Origin: Salinisphaera sp040361255
GTDB taxonomy: Bacteria > Pseudomonadota > Gammaproteobacteria > Nevskiales > Salinisphaeraceae
DNA: 64,000 bases
Assembly (NCBI RefSeq): GCF_040361255.1
Contig: NZ_APNG01000012.1
Coordinates: 62,001 to 126,000 of the forward strand
Direction of reading: 5' to 3'
This document shows positions 1 through 10,323 of this stretch, one piece after another; position 1 is the stretch's first letter, and each line of letters begins with the position of its first letter. The position numbers were made by a program, and so were the translations under genes. The notes under the pieces were generated by a model. It had not been told where the DNA came from and ran no database searches. It saw only the letters and a list, made by a program, of their open reading frames with translations.

Positions 1-1186
1 CGCGACTGCCGATATAGAGCAGCCGCCCCACCTTGTTGGCAAAGAACAGCGACGACAACAGCACGCCGACGAACACGCCGATGGCCAGGTTATGCGTGGC
101 CACCACCACGGCAACGACCGTCACCATCACGATATTCGTACTCAGCGGGTGCTTGCGCATATCGCGCAGCGACTCCCAGCTGAAGGTGCCGATGGACACC
201 ATGATCATCACCGCCACCAGTGCGGCCATGGGAATACGCGACACCCAGTCGGACAGAAAGACCACCATGATCAGCAGCACCACACCTGCACACAGGGTCG
301 ACAAACGCGTGCGCCCGCCGGATTTGATGTTGATGACCGACTGGCCAATCATGCCGCAGCCGGCCATGCCGCCCAGCAGGCCGGCGCCGACGTTGGCGAT
401 GCCCTGGCCGCGGCATTCGCGGTTCTTGTCGCTGTTGGTATCGGTGAGATCGTCGACGATCGTGGCCGTCATCATCGACTCCATCAAACCAACCACGGTG
501 AGCATGATCGAATACGGCAGGATGATCCAGAACGTGTCCATGGTCAGCGGTACGTCGGGCCACAGAAACACCGGCAGCGTATCCGGCAGTTCGCCCATAT
601 CGCCCACGGTGTTGATGCTCATGCCACTGGTCATATAGACCCCGGTGAGCACCAGAATGCAGATCAGCGGCGACGGCAGCATGCGCCCGATCACCGGCAC
701 ATAGGGAAACAGATAGATGATGCCCAACCCGGCCGCGGTCATGGCATAGACATGCCAGGTCACGCCGGTGAGTTCCGGCAGCTGCGCCATGAAGATGAGA
801 ATGGCCAGCGCATTGACGAAGCCGGTGACCACCGATCGTGACACGAACCGCATCAACTCACCCAGCCGCAAAACGCCGGCCACAATCTGCAACACGCCGG
901 TCAGCAGCGTGGCGGCGAGCAGATATTGCAGGCCGTGCTCGGCGACCAGCGTAGTCATCAGCAGCGCCATCGCGCCCGTGGCGGCCGAAATCATGCCCGG
1001 GCGCCCACCCGCAAAGGCAATGACCACACAGATACAGAACGAGGCATAGAGCCCGACTTTCGGATCCACGCCGGCAATGATGGAAAACGCGATCGCTTCC
1101 GGAATCAGCGCCAGTGCGACCACGGTACCGGCGAGCACATCGGCGCGGATATTGGAAAACCAGGTCTGTCGTATCGATTGGATCAT
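1..1186 (-). CDS. SulP-family inorganic anion transporter, 3' end beyond window
   Basis: Inner-membrane permease of the SulP/SLC26 family, which carries sulfate, bicarbonate or related anions. About 395 codons are visible from an ATG at 1186, and the frame stays open to the window edge. The N-terminus (IRQTWFSNIRADVLAG, then ALIPEAIAFSIIAGVDP) is the family signature. Successive hydrophobic helices follow, with the conserved QGIANVGAGLLGGMAGCGMIGQ-type stretch broken by short loops. A C-terminal STAS domain, if there is one, would lie outside the window. The substrate cannot be read from the sequence. No operon partner is visible upstream; the next gene on this strand starts at 2510 and ends 415 bases away. 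Confidence 0.93.
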   Translation of the reverse strand, partial: MIQSIRQTWFSNIRADVLAGTVVALALIPEAIAFSIIAGVDPKVGLYASFCICVVIAFAGGRPGMISAATGAMALLMTTLVAEHGLQYLLAATLLTGVLQIVAGVLRLGELMRFVSRSVVTGFVNALAILIFMAQLPELTGVTWHVYAMTAAGLGIIYLFPYVPVIGRMLPSPLICILVLTGVYMTSGMSINTVGDMGELPDTLPVFLWPDVPLTMDTFWIILPYSIMLTVVGLMESMMTATIVDDLTDTNSDKNRECRGQGIANVGAGLLGGMAGCGMIGQSVINIKSGGRTRLSTLCAGVVLLIMVVFLSDWVSRIPMAALVAVMIMVSIGTFSWESLRDMRKHPLSTNIVMVTVVAVVVATHNLAIGVFVGVLLSSLFFANKVGRLLYIGSR

Positions 1187-1601
1187 CGGTTGTCGTGCCT
1201 GCTGGACGATACGTCGTACCGCGGCCCCGGGGCGCACGGCACACGTAGCGATAGCGCCTGTTGTCACGGACGCTGGATTATTCGGTTCACGGAGCAAGCG
1301 CCGGGCCAGAAACCGTATAAATCACGGCATGGCGGTCGCGAACGCGACGGGCGCGGCTGCGCTCGGTTCGGTTTCGGGCCGCCGTGTTACACCATCGGGT
1401 GTCAGGCGGGCCGGTCGAGCGCGCGCATACTAACAGAACATAAGCGAAGGCGCGCGCCGCGTCGCGCTCGACACAATATCGCTTGCCGGTATTACTTGCA
1501 GATGACGCGGCGGCGATCTGACATCAAAGCCCCGTAGCTGCGGGCGTCGACCTTGAAATGGATCGCATGCCAGTAAAGGCCGGCCGGATCGCCGGCGTTG
1601 T
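1187..1601. other. Intergenic stretch, no feature recognised
   Basis: These 415 bases separate the SulP start from the thioesterase stop. Short open frames on both strands lack a credible start, a ribosome binding site or any recognisable protein family. The SulP promoter presumably lies in the first 150 bases, but no convincing -35/-10 pair stands out. Confidence 0.4.
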
Positions 1602-2510
1602 CTACATCGGCGAGCTGGTCGATCCACCGTCGCTGATGAACAACGGCTTCATCGACGCACGCAAGGCGTCGTCGATCGGCGTTGGCTTTCGGGTGTGCCC
1701 ATCGACGAGCACCATGGTGGTACGAGCGGTGACCAGCCGCGCGGGCCCGACCACAGCGGCGCCGGCCAGGGCGAAAGAACTGTTGCCGATCCGGTCGACA
1801 CCACAAACCACCTGTACATCCGAACGCCCGTGGTGCCAACGGTGATAGCTCAGATCGACACTGGCAACCAGCATGCCCAGGGCGGGGTCGTTGCGAATCG
1901 GGCGTAGCGTACCGGCGCGCGACTGTTCGATATAACGCGACAGCGCGAGTTCGCCGATGACCGCGTCCGGGTCGAGATCGGCATAGCGCCCGGATATCTC
2001 GCTGTGGGCCGGGTAGCCGGTCATTGGCACCTGCGCGGGCGGGTTCGGCGGCCAGTCGCTGACGGCGACCTCCTCGGCCGCGAGATTGTGCGCAAGGGCC
2101 GCGTGCACATCCTCAGGCAGGTCCACCCAGCGATCGTCATGCCAGGCGCCCATCAGGCAGTCCTGTACGCCCACGCATTCGCCCTGCTGAAACAGCGCGG
2201 TGACCAGCCGATAGGTCTGATCCGTAACCGCAATCAGGCGAGCGCTGCAGGTCACATCGTGAGGATAGTGCGTTTCCCGCAGGAAATGGGTGATCGTGCG
2301 GCGCGGGCGCAACAGCACGCGATCGGAAAACAGATGCGCCTGACCGAGCGCGCCCAGCTGGTAGCGGATCCGCGCTTCGACATGCAGGCCGTGCACGGCC
2401 ACGTTGTTGGCATGGCGGATGGTATCCAGGTGCGCATACTGCAGCGCCACGGTATGGCGCAAATCGTAGTGTTCGGGCTCGGTCTGCCAGGCGGGCATCT
2501 TCACGGTCAT
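1602..2510 (-). CDS. Double-hotdog acyl-CoA thioesterase-like protein
   Basis: This 302-residue protein carries two hotdog-type halves. The first has LQYAHLDTIRHANNVAV near residues 24-40, the 4HBT signature with an Asp and an Asn. The second has GRYADLDPDAVIGELAL near residues 173-189. The family hydrolyses acyl-CoA thioesters; which acyl group is used here is unknown. It is divergent from the enoyl-CoA hydratase at 2897, which also acts on acyl-CoAs, so a shared role in acyl-CoA turnover is possible but only inferred. It has no signal peptide and is expected to be cytosolic. Confidence 0.75.
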   Translation of the reverse strand: MTVKMPAWQTEPEHYDLRHTVALQYAHLDTIRHANNVAVHGLHVEARIRYQLGALGQAHLFSDRVLLRPRRTITHFLRETHYPHDVTCSARLIAVTDQTYRLVTALFQQGECVGVQDCLMGAWHDDRWVDLPEDVHAALAHNLAAEEVAVSDWPPNPPAQVPMTGYPAHSEISGRYADLDPDAVIGELALSRYIEQSRAGTLRPIRNDPALGMLVASVDLSYHRWHHGRSDVQVVCGVDRIGNSSFALAGAAVVGPARLVTARTTMVLVDGHTRKPTPIDDALRASMKPLFISDGGSTSSPM

Positions 2511-2896
2511 GTCCTTGCAACGGGTATCGATACGCCCACGGACCGTCGTCGAACGACGAACAGCCGGTCCACGGCGCGATCGCGATTATGCCCCGCACCG
2601 GGGCGGCATTTCATGGCGCGCCCGTCGCGGCGCCGCGATGCCGGCTCAATCGTGTGCGTGCGTCGGTCATGCGGCTGTATCACCCACGCCGCATGCCGGT
2701 CCACTTGCGCGCGACCTGGCTTTTGAATTCGGCGGGGGTCGGGGCCAAGCGCTCGGCCAGTTCATCCGCGCACGGCGGTATGGCTGCGATCGCAGCAAGC
2801 GTATTACGCCACGTTTCCCGGCAGCGGGATAAAGGCCCTGCTCGCCGGTGGCCATCTTCGCTAGACTCGCAACGGCCAAGCAATAAGGAAAACGAC
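2511..2896. other. Divergent intergenic region between thioesterase and hydratase
   Basis: The 386 bases between two divergent starts should hold both promoters. The only clear signal is the ribosome binding site AAGGAA at 2885-2890, six bases before the hydratase ATG. Open frames here are continuations or shadows of the flanking genes. Confidence 0.4.
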
Positions 2897-3760
2897 ATGA
2901 CCACGCCGCAATTCTCGACCATCTCGCTGGAAATAGACGACGGTATCGCCACGCTGTGGCTGGACCGCCCCGATCGCATGAATGCCTTCACCCCGCAGAT
3001 GAAGGACGAGATGATCGCGGCCTTCGATCACACCGACGCCAACGACGACGTACGTGCCGTCATCGTCACCGGGCGCGGCCGTGCCTTTTGTGCCGGCGCC
3101 GATCTGGCCAAGGGCGGCGACACCTTCGACTACGACAAACGCCAGGGCGAAGACCACCGACGCGACGGCGGCGGTCAGGTGACCCTGCGGATCTATCGCA
3201 GCCTCAAGCCGGTCATCGGCGCGATCAACGGCGCGGCCGTGGGCATCGGCGCAACCATGCAGCTGCCCATGGATATCCGTATCGCGGCCGACAATGCCAA
3301 GTTCGGCTTCGTGTTCGCGCGGCGCGGCATCACCCTGGAGGCCGCATCCTCATGGTTTCTCACCCGCACCGTGGGTATGTCCACGGCGCTGGAGTGGTGC
3401 TATTCCGGCCGGGTCTTTCCGGCCAGCGAGGCCCACGAGCGCGGGCTGGTGCGCTCGCTGCACGCGCCCGAGGCGCTCTACGACGCGGCGGTAGCACTCG
3501 CCCATGAACTCACCGACGAAAGCGCGCCGGTATCCATTGCCATGACCCGGCAACTGCTTTGGCGCATGCACGCGCAAGGCCATCCGATGGATGCGCACCG
3601 TATCGACAGCCAGGCGATTCGCGCGCGTGGGCGCTCCGAGGATGCCAAGGAAGGCGTGTCGTCGTTTCTGGAAAAACGCCCTGCCCGTTTCCCCAACCGT
3701 GTATCCACCGATATGCCCGATTTCTTCAATTGGCAGCATGAGCCGCCGTTCGACGATTAA
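2897..3760 (+). CDS. Enoyl-CoA hydratase/isomerase (crotonase) family protein
   Basis: A 287-residue crotonase-fold enzyme. The start chosen is the ATG at 2897 with AAGGAA just upstream; an upstream in-frame extension lacks family similarity. The oxyanion-hole segments AFCAGADLAKGG (about residues 65-76) and NGAAVGIGATMQLPMDIRIA (about 115-134) are intact, and the RRGITLEAASSWFL segment carries the glutamate that serves as catalytic acid/base in hydratases. The C-terminal tail (MPDFFNWQHEPPF) is longer than in PaaG-type members. It is probably a beta-oxidation hydratase; the exact substrate is unknown. It is monocistronic, with no near neighbour on this strand. Confidence 0.88.
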   Translation: MTTPQFSTISLEIDDGIATLWLDRPDRMNAFTPQMKDEMIAAFDHTDANDDVRAVIVTGRGRAFCAGADLAKGGDTFDYDKRQGEDHRRDGGGQVTLRIYRSLKPVIGAINGAAVGIGATMQLPMDIRIAADNAKFGFVFARRGITLEAASSWFLTRTVGMSTALEWCYSGRVFPASEAHERGLVRSLHAPEALYDAAVALAHELTDESAPVSIAMTRQLLWRMHAQGHPMDAHRIDSQAIRARGRSEDAKEGVSSFLEKRPARFPNRVSTDMPDFFNWQHEPPFDD

Positions 3761-3962
3761 TCCGGCCCCAGACAGCCAACCTCGGCCAGCTGTTTTCAAT
3801 GCCATGAAAATATAAACGCTGGCGCCTGTATGCCGTTTATTTATCAATTACTTGTAAGCTACTGGTCGCAGCAAGCATGTCGCCACATGCTCGCGCTATT
3901 GCCCCAAAGGCCATCTATTTCTGGGCCGGGCTGATAAACAGTCCGCGTATCGATGATGCAGG

Positions 3963-3989
3963 CGCGCCGCAGCCACTGGCTGCGGCGCG
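3963..3989 (-). terminator. Perfect 12-bp hairpin downstream of TonB-like gene
   Basis: A 12-bp perfect inverted repeat (CGCGCCGCAGCC and its complement) with a three-base loop lies 18 bases past the stop of the minus-strand gene ending at 4008. There is no T-run after it on the minus strand, so this is a hairpin that may slow or end transcription rather than a canonical intrinsic terminator. Confidence 0.45.
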
Positions 3990-4007
3990 GTAACGTGCAA
4001 GGCGGGC

Positions 4008-4496
4008 TCAGTGCCCGCCGGGCGCGGTCTCGGCTGCTTGCGGGGTGGGCGCGTTCAACCGAAACATGAGCGGCACGACTACGGTCAACGAGTCAGTGGG
4101 ATCGTCGCTCCAGGCAGGCGCGGGGCTGGCCAACTGCATCGCCGCCAACGCAGCGGCATCCAGACGCGAATCGCCACTGCTTTGCGCCAGCCCGGCCGCG
4201 ATATGGCCATCGCCAGCGACCTCCAGGCGCACTCGCGCCGTACCTTCCACCCGCTCTTCAGCGGCCGTCGGCGGATAGCGCAGGGGAGATTGGCGCAGAT
4301 GGGCGTACAGCGTTTGGTAGTAACGTTCGCGCTCGGTCTGCTCGTCAGCCGCCGCAGCGTCTGACGGTGTGCCCGGGTCGGCAGCGCGCACGTTCGCCTT
4401 ATCTTGTTGCGCCGGCTCGCCGCGGCCCGGGCCGGCCAGGGCCTGCGTACTGATCAGCACCAACGCCAACAGCCATGTTTGTGTCCGGTATCGCAT
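4008..4496 (-). CDS. TonB C-terminal-domain-like periplasmic protein
   Basis: 162 residues from the ATG at 4496. The longer open frame adds 31 residues that lack signal-peptide character, whereas this start gives MRYRTQTWLLALVLISTQALA, a good Sec signal peptide cleaved after ALA. Residues from about 75 onward (RYPPTAAEERVEGTARVRLEV...SSGDSRLDAAALAAMQLASP...VPLMF) match the TonB C-terminal fold, which contacts outer-membrane receptors. There is no N-terminal anchor helix or proline-rich spacer like that of classical TonB, so it is probably a soluble periplasmic member of the energy-transducer family. No ExbBD genes are nearby. Confidence 0.72.
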   Translation of the reverse strand: MRYRTQTWLLALVLISTQALAGPGRGEPAQQDKANVRAADPGTPSDAAAADEQTERERYYQTLYAHLRQSPLRYPPTAAEERVEGTARVRLEVAGDGHIAAGLAQSSGDSRLDAAALAAMQLASPAPAWSDDPTDSLTVVVPLMFRLNAPTPQAAETAPGGH

Positions 4497-4697
4497 ATCG
4501 TTCGGTTCCACGACCTGTGCGCAAAACATCCGAGGGCGGACGCCCTCGCGATGTATTCCGGTGGCTTTTCTACCAGATTTCAGACACATGCGCCGCCGCG
4601 CAGCGCCGCACTGCGGAATCGATGACGGGCTTATACGTGCGGATACCGCCTACCCGACTGGCCGACATGTCGATGTCGCGATACAAACAGCCGCTGG

Positions 4698-4985
4698 GGA
4701 AGCTCTGCATAACCTCTCGCGGATCGCGTTCGAGTCCTCACAGACGGTGCGGCAAGGCGTCCAAGCGCAGCGCCTGCCCCAGGAAATCAACGAGGGGCAG
4801 GTCAAGCCTGGCAACGCGGCCGCGGCGTCTGTGAGGCCGAACCCCGCAGGGGCCGCCGGCTTTGCGCGCGCCTGGTCGGCGTCGAGGCATAACGCACCGT
4901 GCAACCCGCACGCTACGCCCACCGCTGCCTGCCAGCCACGCGCAAAGCACACCGGCGCGACCGTGACAGGTTATGCAGAGCTTCC
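4698..4985. mobile_element. MITE-like element, copy 1 (288 bp)
   Basis: The two ends form terminal inverted repeats starting GGAAGCTCTGCATAACC; over 25 bases they differ at two positions. The right flank is CTAG (4986-4989) and the left flank CTGG (4694-4697), which fits a four-base target duplication with one later change. No open frame resembles a transposase, so it must be mobilised in trans. A second member occurs at 31449-31646. About 47 bases from one end match that copy with only three differences (reading through GGTGTGCTTTGCGCG). The interior carries small inverted repeats. A four-base YTAR-type duplication is typical of the IS5 group, so an IS5-like parent is an inference. Confidence 0.75.
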
Positions 4986-5783
4986 CTAGCCGTGTCCCAG
5001 CCACAACGCCATGAGTTCGGCACGACTACGCACATTGAACTTGCGAAAGATATTGGTGAAGTAGTTATGTGTCGTATGCGGGCTTTGATCGATATCGTGG
5101 GCAATCGCCTTTTCGGCCCGGCCGGATAGCAATCGGCGCAACACGCGACGTTCGGTCGGCGTGAGCGGGGTTTTCGCGACGAGCTGGCCGTAGCTCAGAT
5201 GCAATTGACGCGTGAACCAGGACAGGCTTCTCAGTGCATAGCTTGCGACGGCCAAGGCCTCATGATCGAAATCCGGCTCACCGTCGAGCCGGTCGAATAT
5301 GAAAAAGCTCTCGACGTCTTCACCGACGGGCAAGACCACGAACAGCCGATCCACTATTCCCCGTGCTCGATAGTGCTCGTCGTAGTGGCGACCGTTAAAG
5401 AAGGCCGCCGACACATGATCCGCAAGCAGCGACGCTCGAAAGCGTCCCGCCTGGTGGACGTGATTACGCGTGCTCTCGTCAATCCGCCCCGCATCGAAGC
5501 ACTTGACCGATTGCCGGTAGGCCGTCTGATCCGACGCCAGCTCGCCGTAGAAATGTATCGAGCGGGCACGCCAACCCAGTAGCGGATCATCCGCCGACGG
5601 CTCATGCATCCGCGACGACGACAGCCAGAACCCGTGCCGTGATCCGATCAGCGCACCCACCGTATCGAACAGATGCTGCAACCGCTCTTCCGGCTGCGAG
5701 GCCGGGATCGCGGCCAGCTCGTCCCATAACTCGTGGATACGGTCGCTTATCGACGGCGGAATATGTAGATCATTCCAGATCAT
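4986..5783 (-). CDS. LuxR-type HTH transcriptional regulator
   Basis: A 265-residue regulator. Residues about 205-260 (LTPTERRVLRRLLSGRAEKAIAHDI, then HNYFTNIFRKFNVRSRAELMAL) form a GerE/LuxR helix-turn-helix. The N-terminal 190 residues are not a receiver domain and do not match an autoinducer domain clearly; they may be a PAS/GAF-like sensor. The TAG stop lies within the CTAG that borders MITE copy 1, so the element sits directly against the 3' end of this gene. Target genes are unknown, and nothing adjacent suggests a specific regulon. Confidence 0.8.
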   Translation of the reverse strand: MIWNDLHIPPSISDRIHELWDELAAIPASQPEERLQHLFDTVGALIGSRHGFWLSSSRMHEPSADDPLLGWRARSIHFYGELASDQTAYRQSVKCFDAGRIDESTRNHVHQAGRFRASLLADHVSAAFFNGRHYDEHYRARGIVDRLFVVLPVGEDVESFFIFDRLDGEPDFDHEALAVASYALRSLSWFTRQLHLSYGQLVAKTPLTPTERRVLRRLLSGRAEKAIAHDIDQSPHTTHNYFTNIFRKFNVRSRAELMALWLGHG

Positions 5784-6120
5784 CGATCCCCTCGTGTATC
5801 GATAGAGGAAAATCCGTGCGCTTCGCCGTTCTCATGCAATGAGCCCGGCGATCCGGCGCGCGGTCCCGCGTTGAGCCCTGGATGATTACAAACGCGACAG
5901 GTCGCGCGTCAGTCTCAAACCTCTCAATCCTCTCGAGGCATCGCAGGATGGCTGCGCTGAAAATACCGGCCTCACGGGCGGCATTTTGTGGCCTGCGCTT
6001 GGAAGGATGATGCGGCGCTTCAGGCCGCGTCGCTTGCGCGACGGTTCGGAATCGCTGCACGAGCGCGTCGAACACGTATTGTTTGTCTGTCGCAGGTTCG
6101 AACTTATCGATGAACCATAT
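5784..6120. other. Intergenic region before tRNA terminator
   Basis: No gene is supported in these 337 bases. The stretch 5959-5986 reads AAATACCGGC, spacer, GGCGGCATTTT. It resembles the tRNA-Arg terminator at 6121-6150 and may be a degenerate copy of it. The promoter of the LuxR-type gene should also lie here, near 5784-5900. Confidence 0.4.
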
Positions 6121-6150
6121 AAAAATACCGGCGCTGCGGCCGGCATTTTT
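6121..6150 (-). terminator. Intrinsic terminator of tRNA-Arg
   Basis: The hairpin with CCGGC/GCCGG arms is flanked by an A5 run on one side and a T5 run on the other. It begins four bases beyond the CCA end of the tRNA on the minus strand. The symmetrical A/T flanks mean it could also act on plus-strand transcripts. Confidence 0.8.
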
Positions 6151-6153
6151 ATA

Positions 6154-6230
6154 TGGTGCGCCCGGCAGGATTCGAACCTGCGACCTTCGGCTTCGGAGGC
6201 CGACACTCTATCCAACTGAGCTACGGGCGC
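6154..6230 (-). tRNA. tRNA-Arg(CCG)
   Basis: A 77-base tRNA read from 6230 to 6154. The acceptor arms GCGCCCG and CGGGCGC pair perfectly, followed by discriminator A and an encoded CCA. The D-arm (GCTCAGTTGGATAGAG) and T-arm (GGTTCGAATCC) are canonical. The anticodon loop is CTCCGAA between TCGGC and GCCGA, giving anticodon CCG for arginine codon CGG. A terminator follows immediately. Confidence 0.97.
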
Positions 6231-6366
6231 ATCGGCGCCGCAAAGGATACGCACACGCTGGCGCTGCGTCTATCCTGCGATCAGGCACGTATCCGTGTAA
6301 CGCGAAAAATCCGTTATACTGCGCGCAATTTCGCGCTCCGTTCGTTCACGCAAAACAAAGTTTGCC

Positions 6367-6858
6367 ATGACCGCTAATTCCGACCAGACATTCTTTCGCG
6401 CTTTCACGATCGTACTCGGGGCGCTGTTTTTGATTACGATCGTGGCCATTGTCGGCGCTCGACTAATCACCAGCGCGAGCGACAGCGGCGAAATGCGCCC
6501 TGAACAGCTTGAGCGCGTGAAAAGCCGGACCGAACCGGTCTATGCGGTCAATACCGACCCGAACGCCACCTCCATGGCCGCCTCTTCCGGCGAAGACAGC
6601 GGCGAGCCGATGTCGGGCGAAGAAGTCTATGCCAACGTTTGCGCGGCCTGTCATGCTTCGGGCGTTGCGGGCGCACCCAAGGTTTCCGATACGGCGGAAT
6701 GGACGAAACGCCTCGACGAACAGGGCAAGGACACACTCTATTCGCGCGCGATCAACGGCTACAAGGGCATGCCGGCCAAGGGCGGCAACCCGGACCTGTC
6801 CGAAGAGGAAATGCACAAGGCCGTGGATCACATCCTCAGCGAAGCCGGCGCGACCTAG
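6367..6858 (+). CDS. Cytochrome c5-type monoheme cytochrome
   Basis: 163 residues with an N-terminal membrane anchor (about residues 12-32, FTIVLGALFLITIVAIVGARL) and a C-terminal class I cytochrome domain. The heme-binding motif CAACH lies near residues 93-97, after GEEVYANVCAACH. The distal ligand is probably the Met in GYKGMPAKGG. It matches the c5 family that shuttles electrons to terminal oxidases at the periplasmic face of the membrane. A strong terminator follows at 6885. The gene stands alone, and its TAG stop is part of a CTAG. Confidence 0.9.
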   Translation: MTANSDQTFFRAFTIVLGALFLITIVAIVGARLITSASDSGEMRPEQLERVKSRTEPVYAVNTDPNATSMAASSGEDSGEPMSGEEVYANVCAACHASGVAGAPKVSDTAEWTKRLDEQGKDTLYSRAINGYKGMPAKGGNPDLSEEEMHKAVDHILSEAGAT

Positions 6859-6884
6859 ACAATCGCCGCATTCTGCGCTCGTAA

Positions 6885-6909
6885 AAGCCGCCCCAGGGGC
6901 GGCTTTTTT
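6885..6909 (+). terminator. Bidirectional intrinsic terminator
   Basis: The stem AAGCCGCCCC/GGGGCGGCTT has a one-base loop and is followed by T6; the opposite strand has a T4 run. It lies between the convergent cytochrome c5 and TetR genes, and the T-tract overlaps the TetR stop codon region. Confidence 0.9.
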
Positions 6910-7492
6910 ATGCCTGACTGAGCGCGGGGAACGTACCGGCCACGCATTGAACCAGCGCGTCGAGATCGGCCACGACGCCTGACGCCGGTTCCCCGCTTTG
7001 CACACGCATGATCGCGCCATCGATCGCCAGCGCGATCTGGCGCGCTTTTGGCTGGGTGGCCGCATCCTTTTTATCCAGACAGTTCGTCACGGCCGCGATC
7101 ATCTGCTGTTTGTGCATGCGCGCCACGCGCTTCACGCTCGCCAGCGCCCGACCATATTCGACGACGCTGTTGAGAAAGGCACAGCCGCGAAAATCCGGAT
7201 CGGCGAGCCATTCGGCGAGCGCGGGCGCGATCGCTGCCGGGGTCGCGCCGTGGCGGTCGAGCGCCTGTTCGAACCAATCCAGCCAGTACGCATGCCGGGC
7301 ATCCAGAAAGGCCTCGACCAGCGCGTCCTTGCTGGCGAAGTGACGATAGAAGGTGACCTTGGTGACGCCCGCTTCGTCGATAAGCGCATTCGTGCCCGTG
7401 GCCCGAATACCGTCGCGATAAAACAGCCGCTGGGCGGCCTGCAGAATGCGTTCGCGCGCCGGCGCTTCGGGGTCGATCGATATCTCATGCAT
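6908..7492 (-). CDS. TetR/AcrR-family transcriptional regulator
   Basis: 194 residues from the ATG at 7492, which places the HTH at the usual position: RERILQAAQRLFYRDGIRATGTNALIDEAGVTKVTFYRHFASKDALVEAFL (split by loops), about residues 13-63. The longer frame to 7585 runs through the operator, so the internal start is preferred. The C-terminal ligand domain is alpha-helical and contains two cysteines (in RGCAFL and TNCLD). The divergent gene at 7575 and the palindrome at 7501-7520 indicate autoregulation and control of that neighbour. The inducer is unknown. Confidence 0.9.
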   Translation of the reverse strand: MHEISIDPEAPARERILQAAQRLFYRDGIRATGTNALIDEAGVTKVTFYRHFASKDALVEAFLDARHAYWLDWFEQALDRHGATPAAIAPALAEWLADPDFRGCAFLNSVVEYGRALASVKRVARMHKQQMIAAVTNCLDKKDAATQPKARQIALAIDGAIMRVQSGEPASGVVADLDALVQCVAGTFPALSQA

Positions 7493-7500
7493 GGGCGTAT

Positions 7501-7520
7501 TGTAGACAGGTCGGTCTACA
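7501..7520. promoter_or_regulatory. Palindromic TetR-family operator
   Basis: TGTAGAC and GTCTACA face each other across six bases, starting nine bases upstream of the TetR start. The core TAGAC...GTCTA form is common for TetR-family boxes. A weaker related copy (GTAGAC...GTCCAC) occurs at 7539-7554, closer to the divergent gene. Confidence 0.78.
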
Positions 7521-7574
7521 TGGGCCAGACTCACCGAAGTAGACAACTCTGTCCACATCCATTGGAGCGCATGC

Positions 7575-8042
7575 ATGACCACCAAGCCACCCCTGCCGCC
7601 TTTCGATGAAACGTCCGCACGCCAGAAAGTACGGGCCGCCGAAGACGCCTGGAACAGCCGCGACCCGGATCGCGTCGTGCAGGCCTATACACCGGACAGT
7701 CGCTGGCGTAACCGTGTGGCGTTTCTGGCCGGGCGCGAGGCGATTCATGCCTTTCTCCAGCGCAAATGGAATCGCGAACTGGAATATCGTCTGATCAAGG
7801 AACTCTGGGCCTATGGCGCAGCGCGCATCGCGGTGCGCTTTGCCTATGAATATCGCGACGACACGGGCCAGTGGTATCGCGCCTACGGCAACGAAAACTG
7901 GCAGTTCGACGCCGCGGGGCTGATGCATACCCGGCTTGCCAGTATCAACGATTGTCCGATCCAACCGGATCAACGCCTGTTCTCATGGCCGCAGGGGCGT
8001 CGACCGGACGATCACCCGGGGCTCACCGAACTGGGTCTTTGA
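7575..8042 (+). CDS. NTF2-like (DUF1348-type) small protein
   Basis: A 155-residue cytosolic protein rich in aromatic residues. The AAEDAWNSRDPDRVVQAYTPDSRWRNR start and the FLAGREAIHAFLQRKWNRELEYRLIKELWAY stretch (interrupted by loops) fit the NTF2-like cone fold of the DUF1348 group. Members have no well-established reaction. It is divergent from the TetR regulator with the operator between them, so it is the likely target of repression. The ATG at 7575 follows TTGGAGCG, a usable ribosome binding site. Confidence 0.82.
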   Translation: MTTKPPLPPFDETSARQKVRAAEDAWNSRDPDRVVQAYTPDSRWRNRVAFLAGREAIHAFLQRKWNRELEYRLIKELWAYGAARIAVRFAYEYRDDTGQWYRAYGNENWQFDAAGLMHTRLASINDCPIQPDQRLFSWPQGRRPDDHPGLTELGL

Positions 8043-8205
8043 ACGCTCACAAAAGCCCGTCCGATTACGTAGGCCTCAGCCGGCGGCGGCAGGCGCGCAT
8101 CTTGTCCGCAAATGAACGCGAAGAAACGCGAATAAGGCAAAAGACAGATATCTCGAAGCGCCCAGGCGCGGCACTTCGCGCTTTGTGCCTGGCCGGGCGC
8201 GTTGT

Positions 8206-10209
<2,004 letters not shown>

Positions 10210-10273
10210 GGCCGCGAGAGTCTAGCAGGTCGATCGTCGCGATCGGTCGCGATCGCCCCCACCGACAGACCAC

Positions 10274-10298
10274 AAAAAAAGCCGGCCCGAGGGCCGGC
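10274..10298 (-). terminator. Intrinsic terminator of TorF-family porin gene
   Basis: The perfect stem GCCGGCCC/GGGCCGGC with a two-base loop is followed on the minus strand by T7. It lies 26 bases past the porin stop at 10324. Confidence 0.92.
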
Positions 10299-10323
10299 TT
10301 CTTGCCGTGGATACAGCGATCGT

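Noticed and set aside
32..841. Long plus-strand frames over the SulP gene
   Set aside because: They are shadows of the strongly conserved minus-strand transporter and are rich in residues typical of frame-shifted GC-rich codons.
1492..1839. A minus-strand open frame with a plausible C-terminal look
   Set aside because: It overlaps the thioesterase in another frame and has no ribosome binding site or recognised family; the thioesterase end is already complete.
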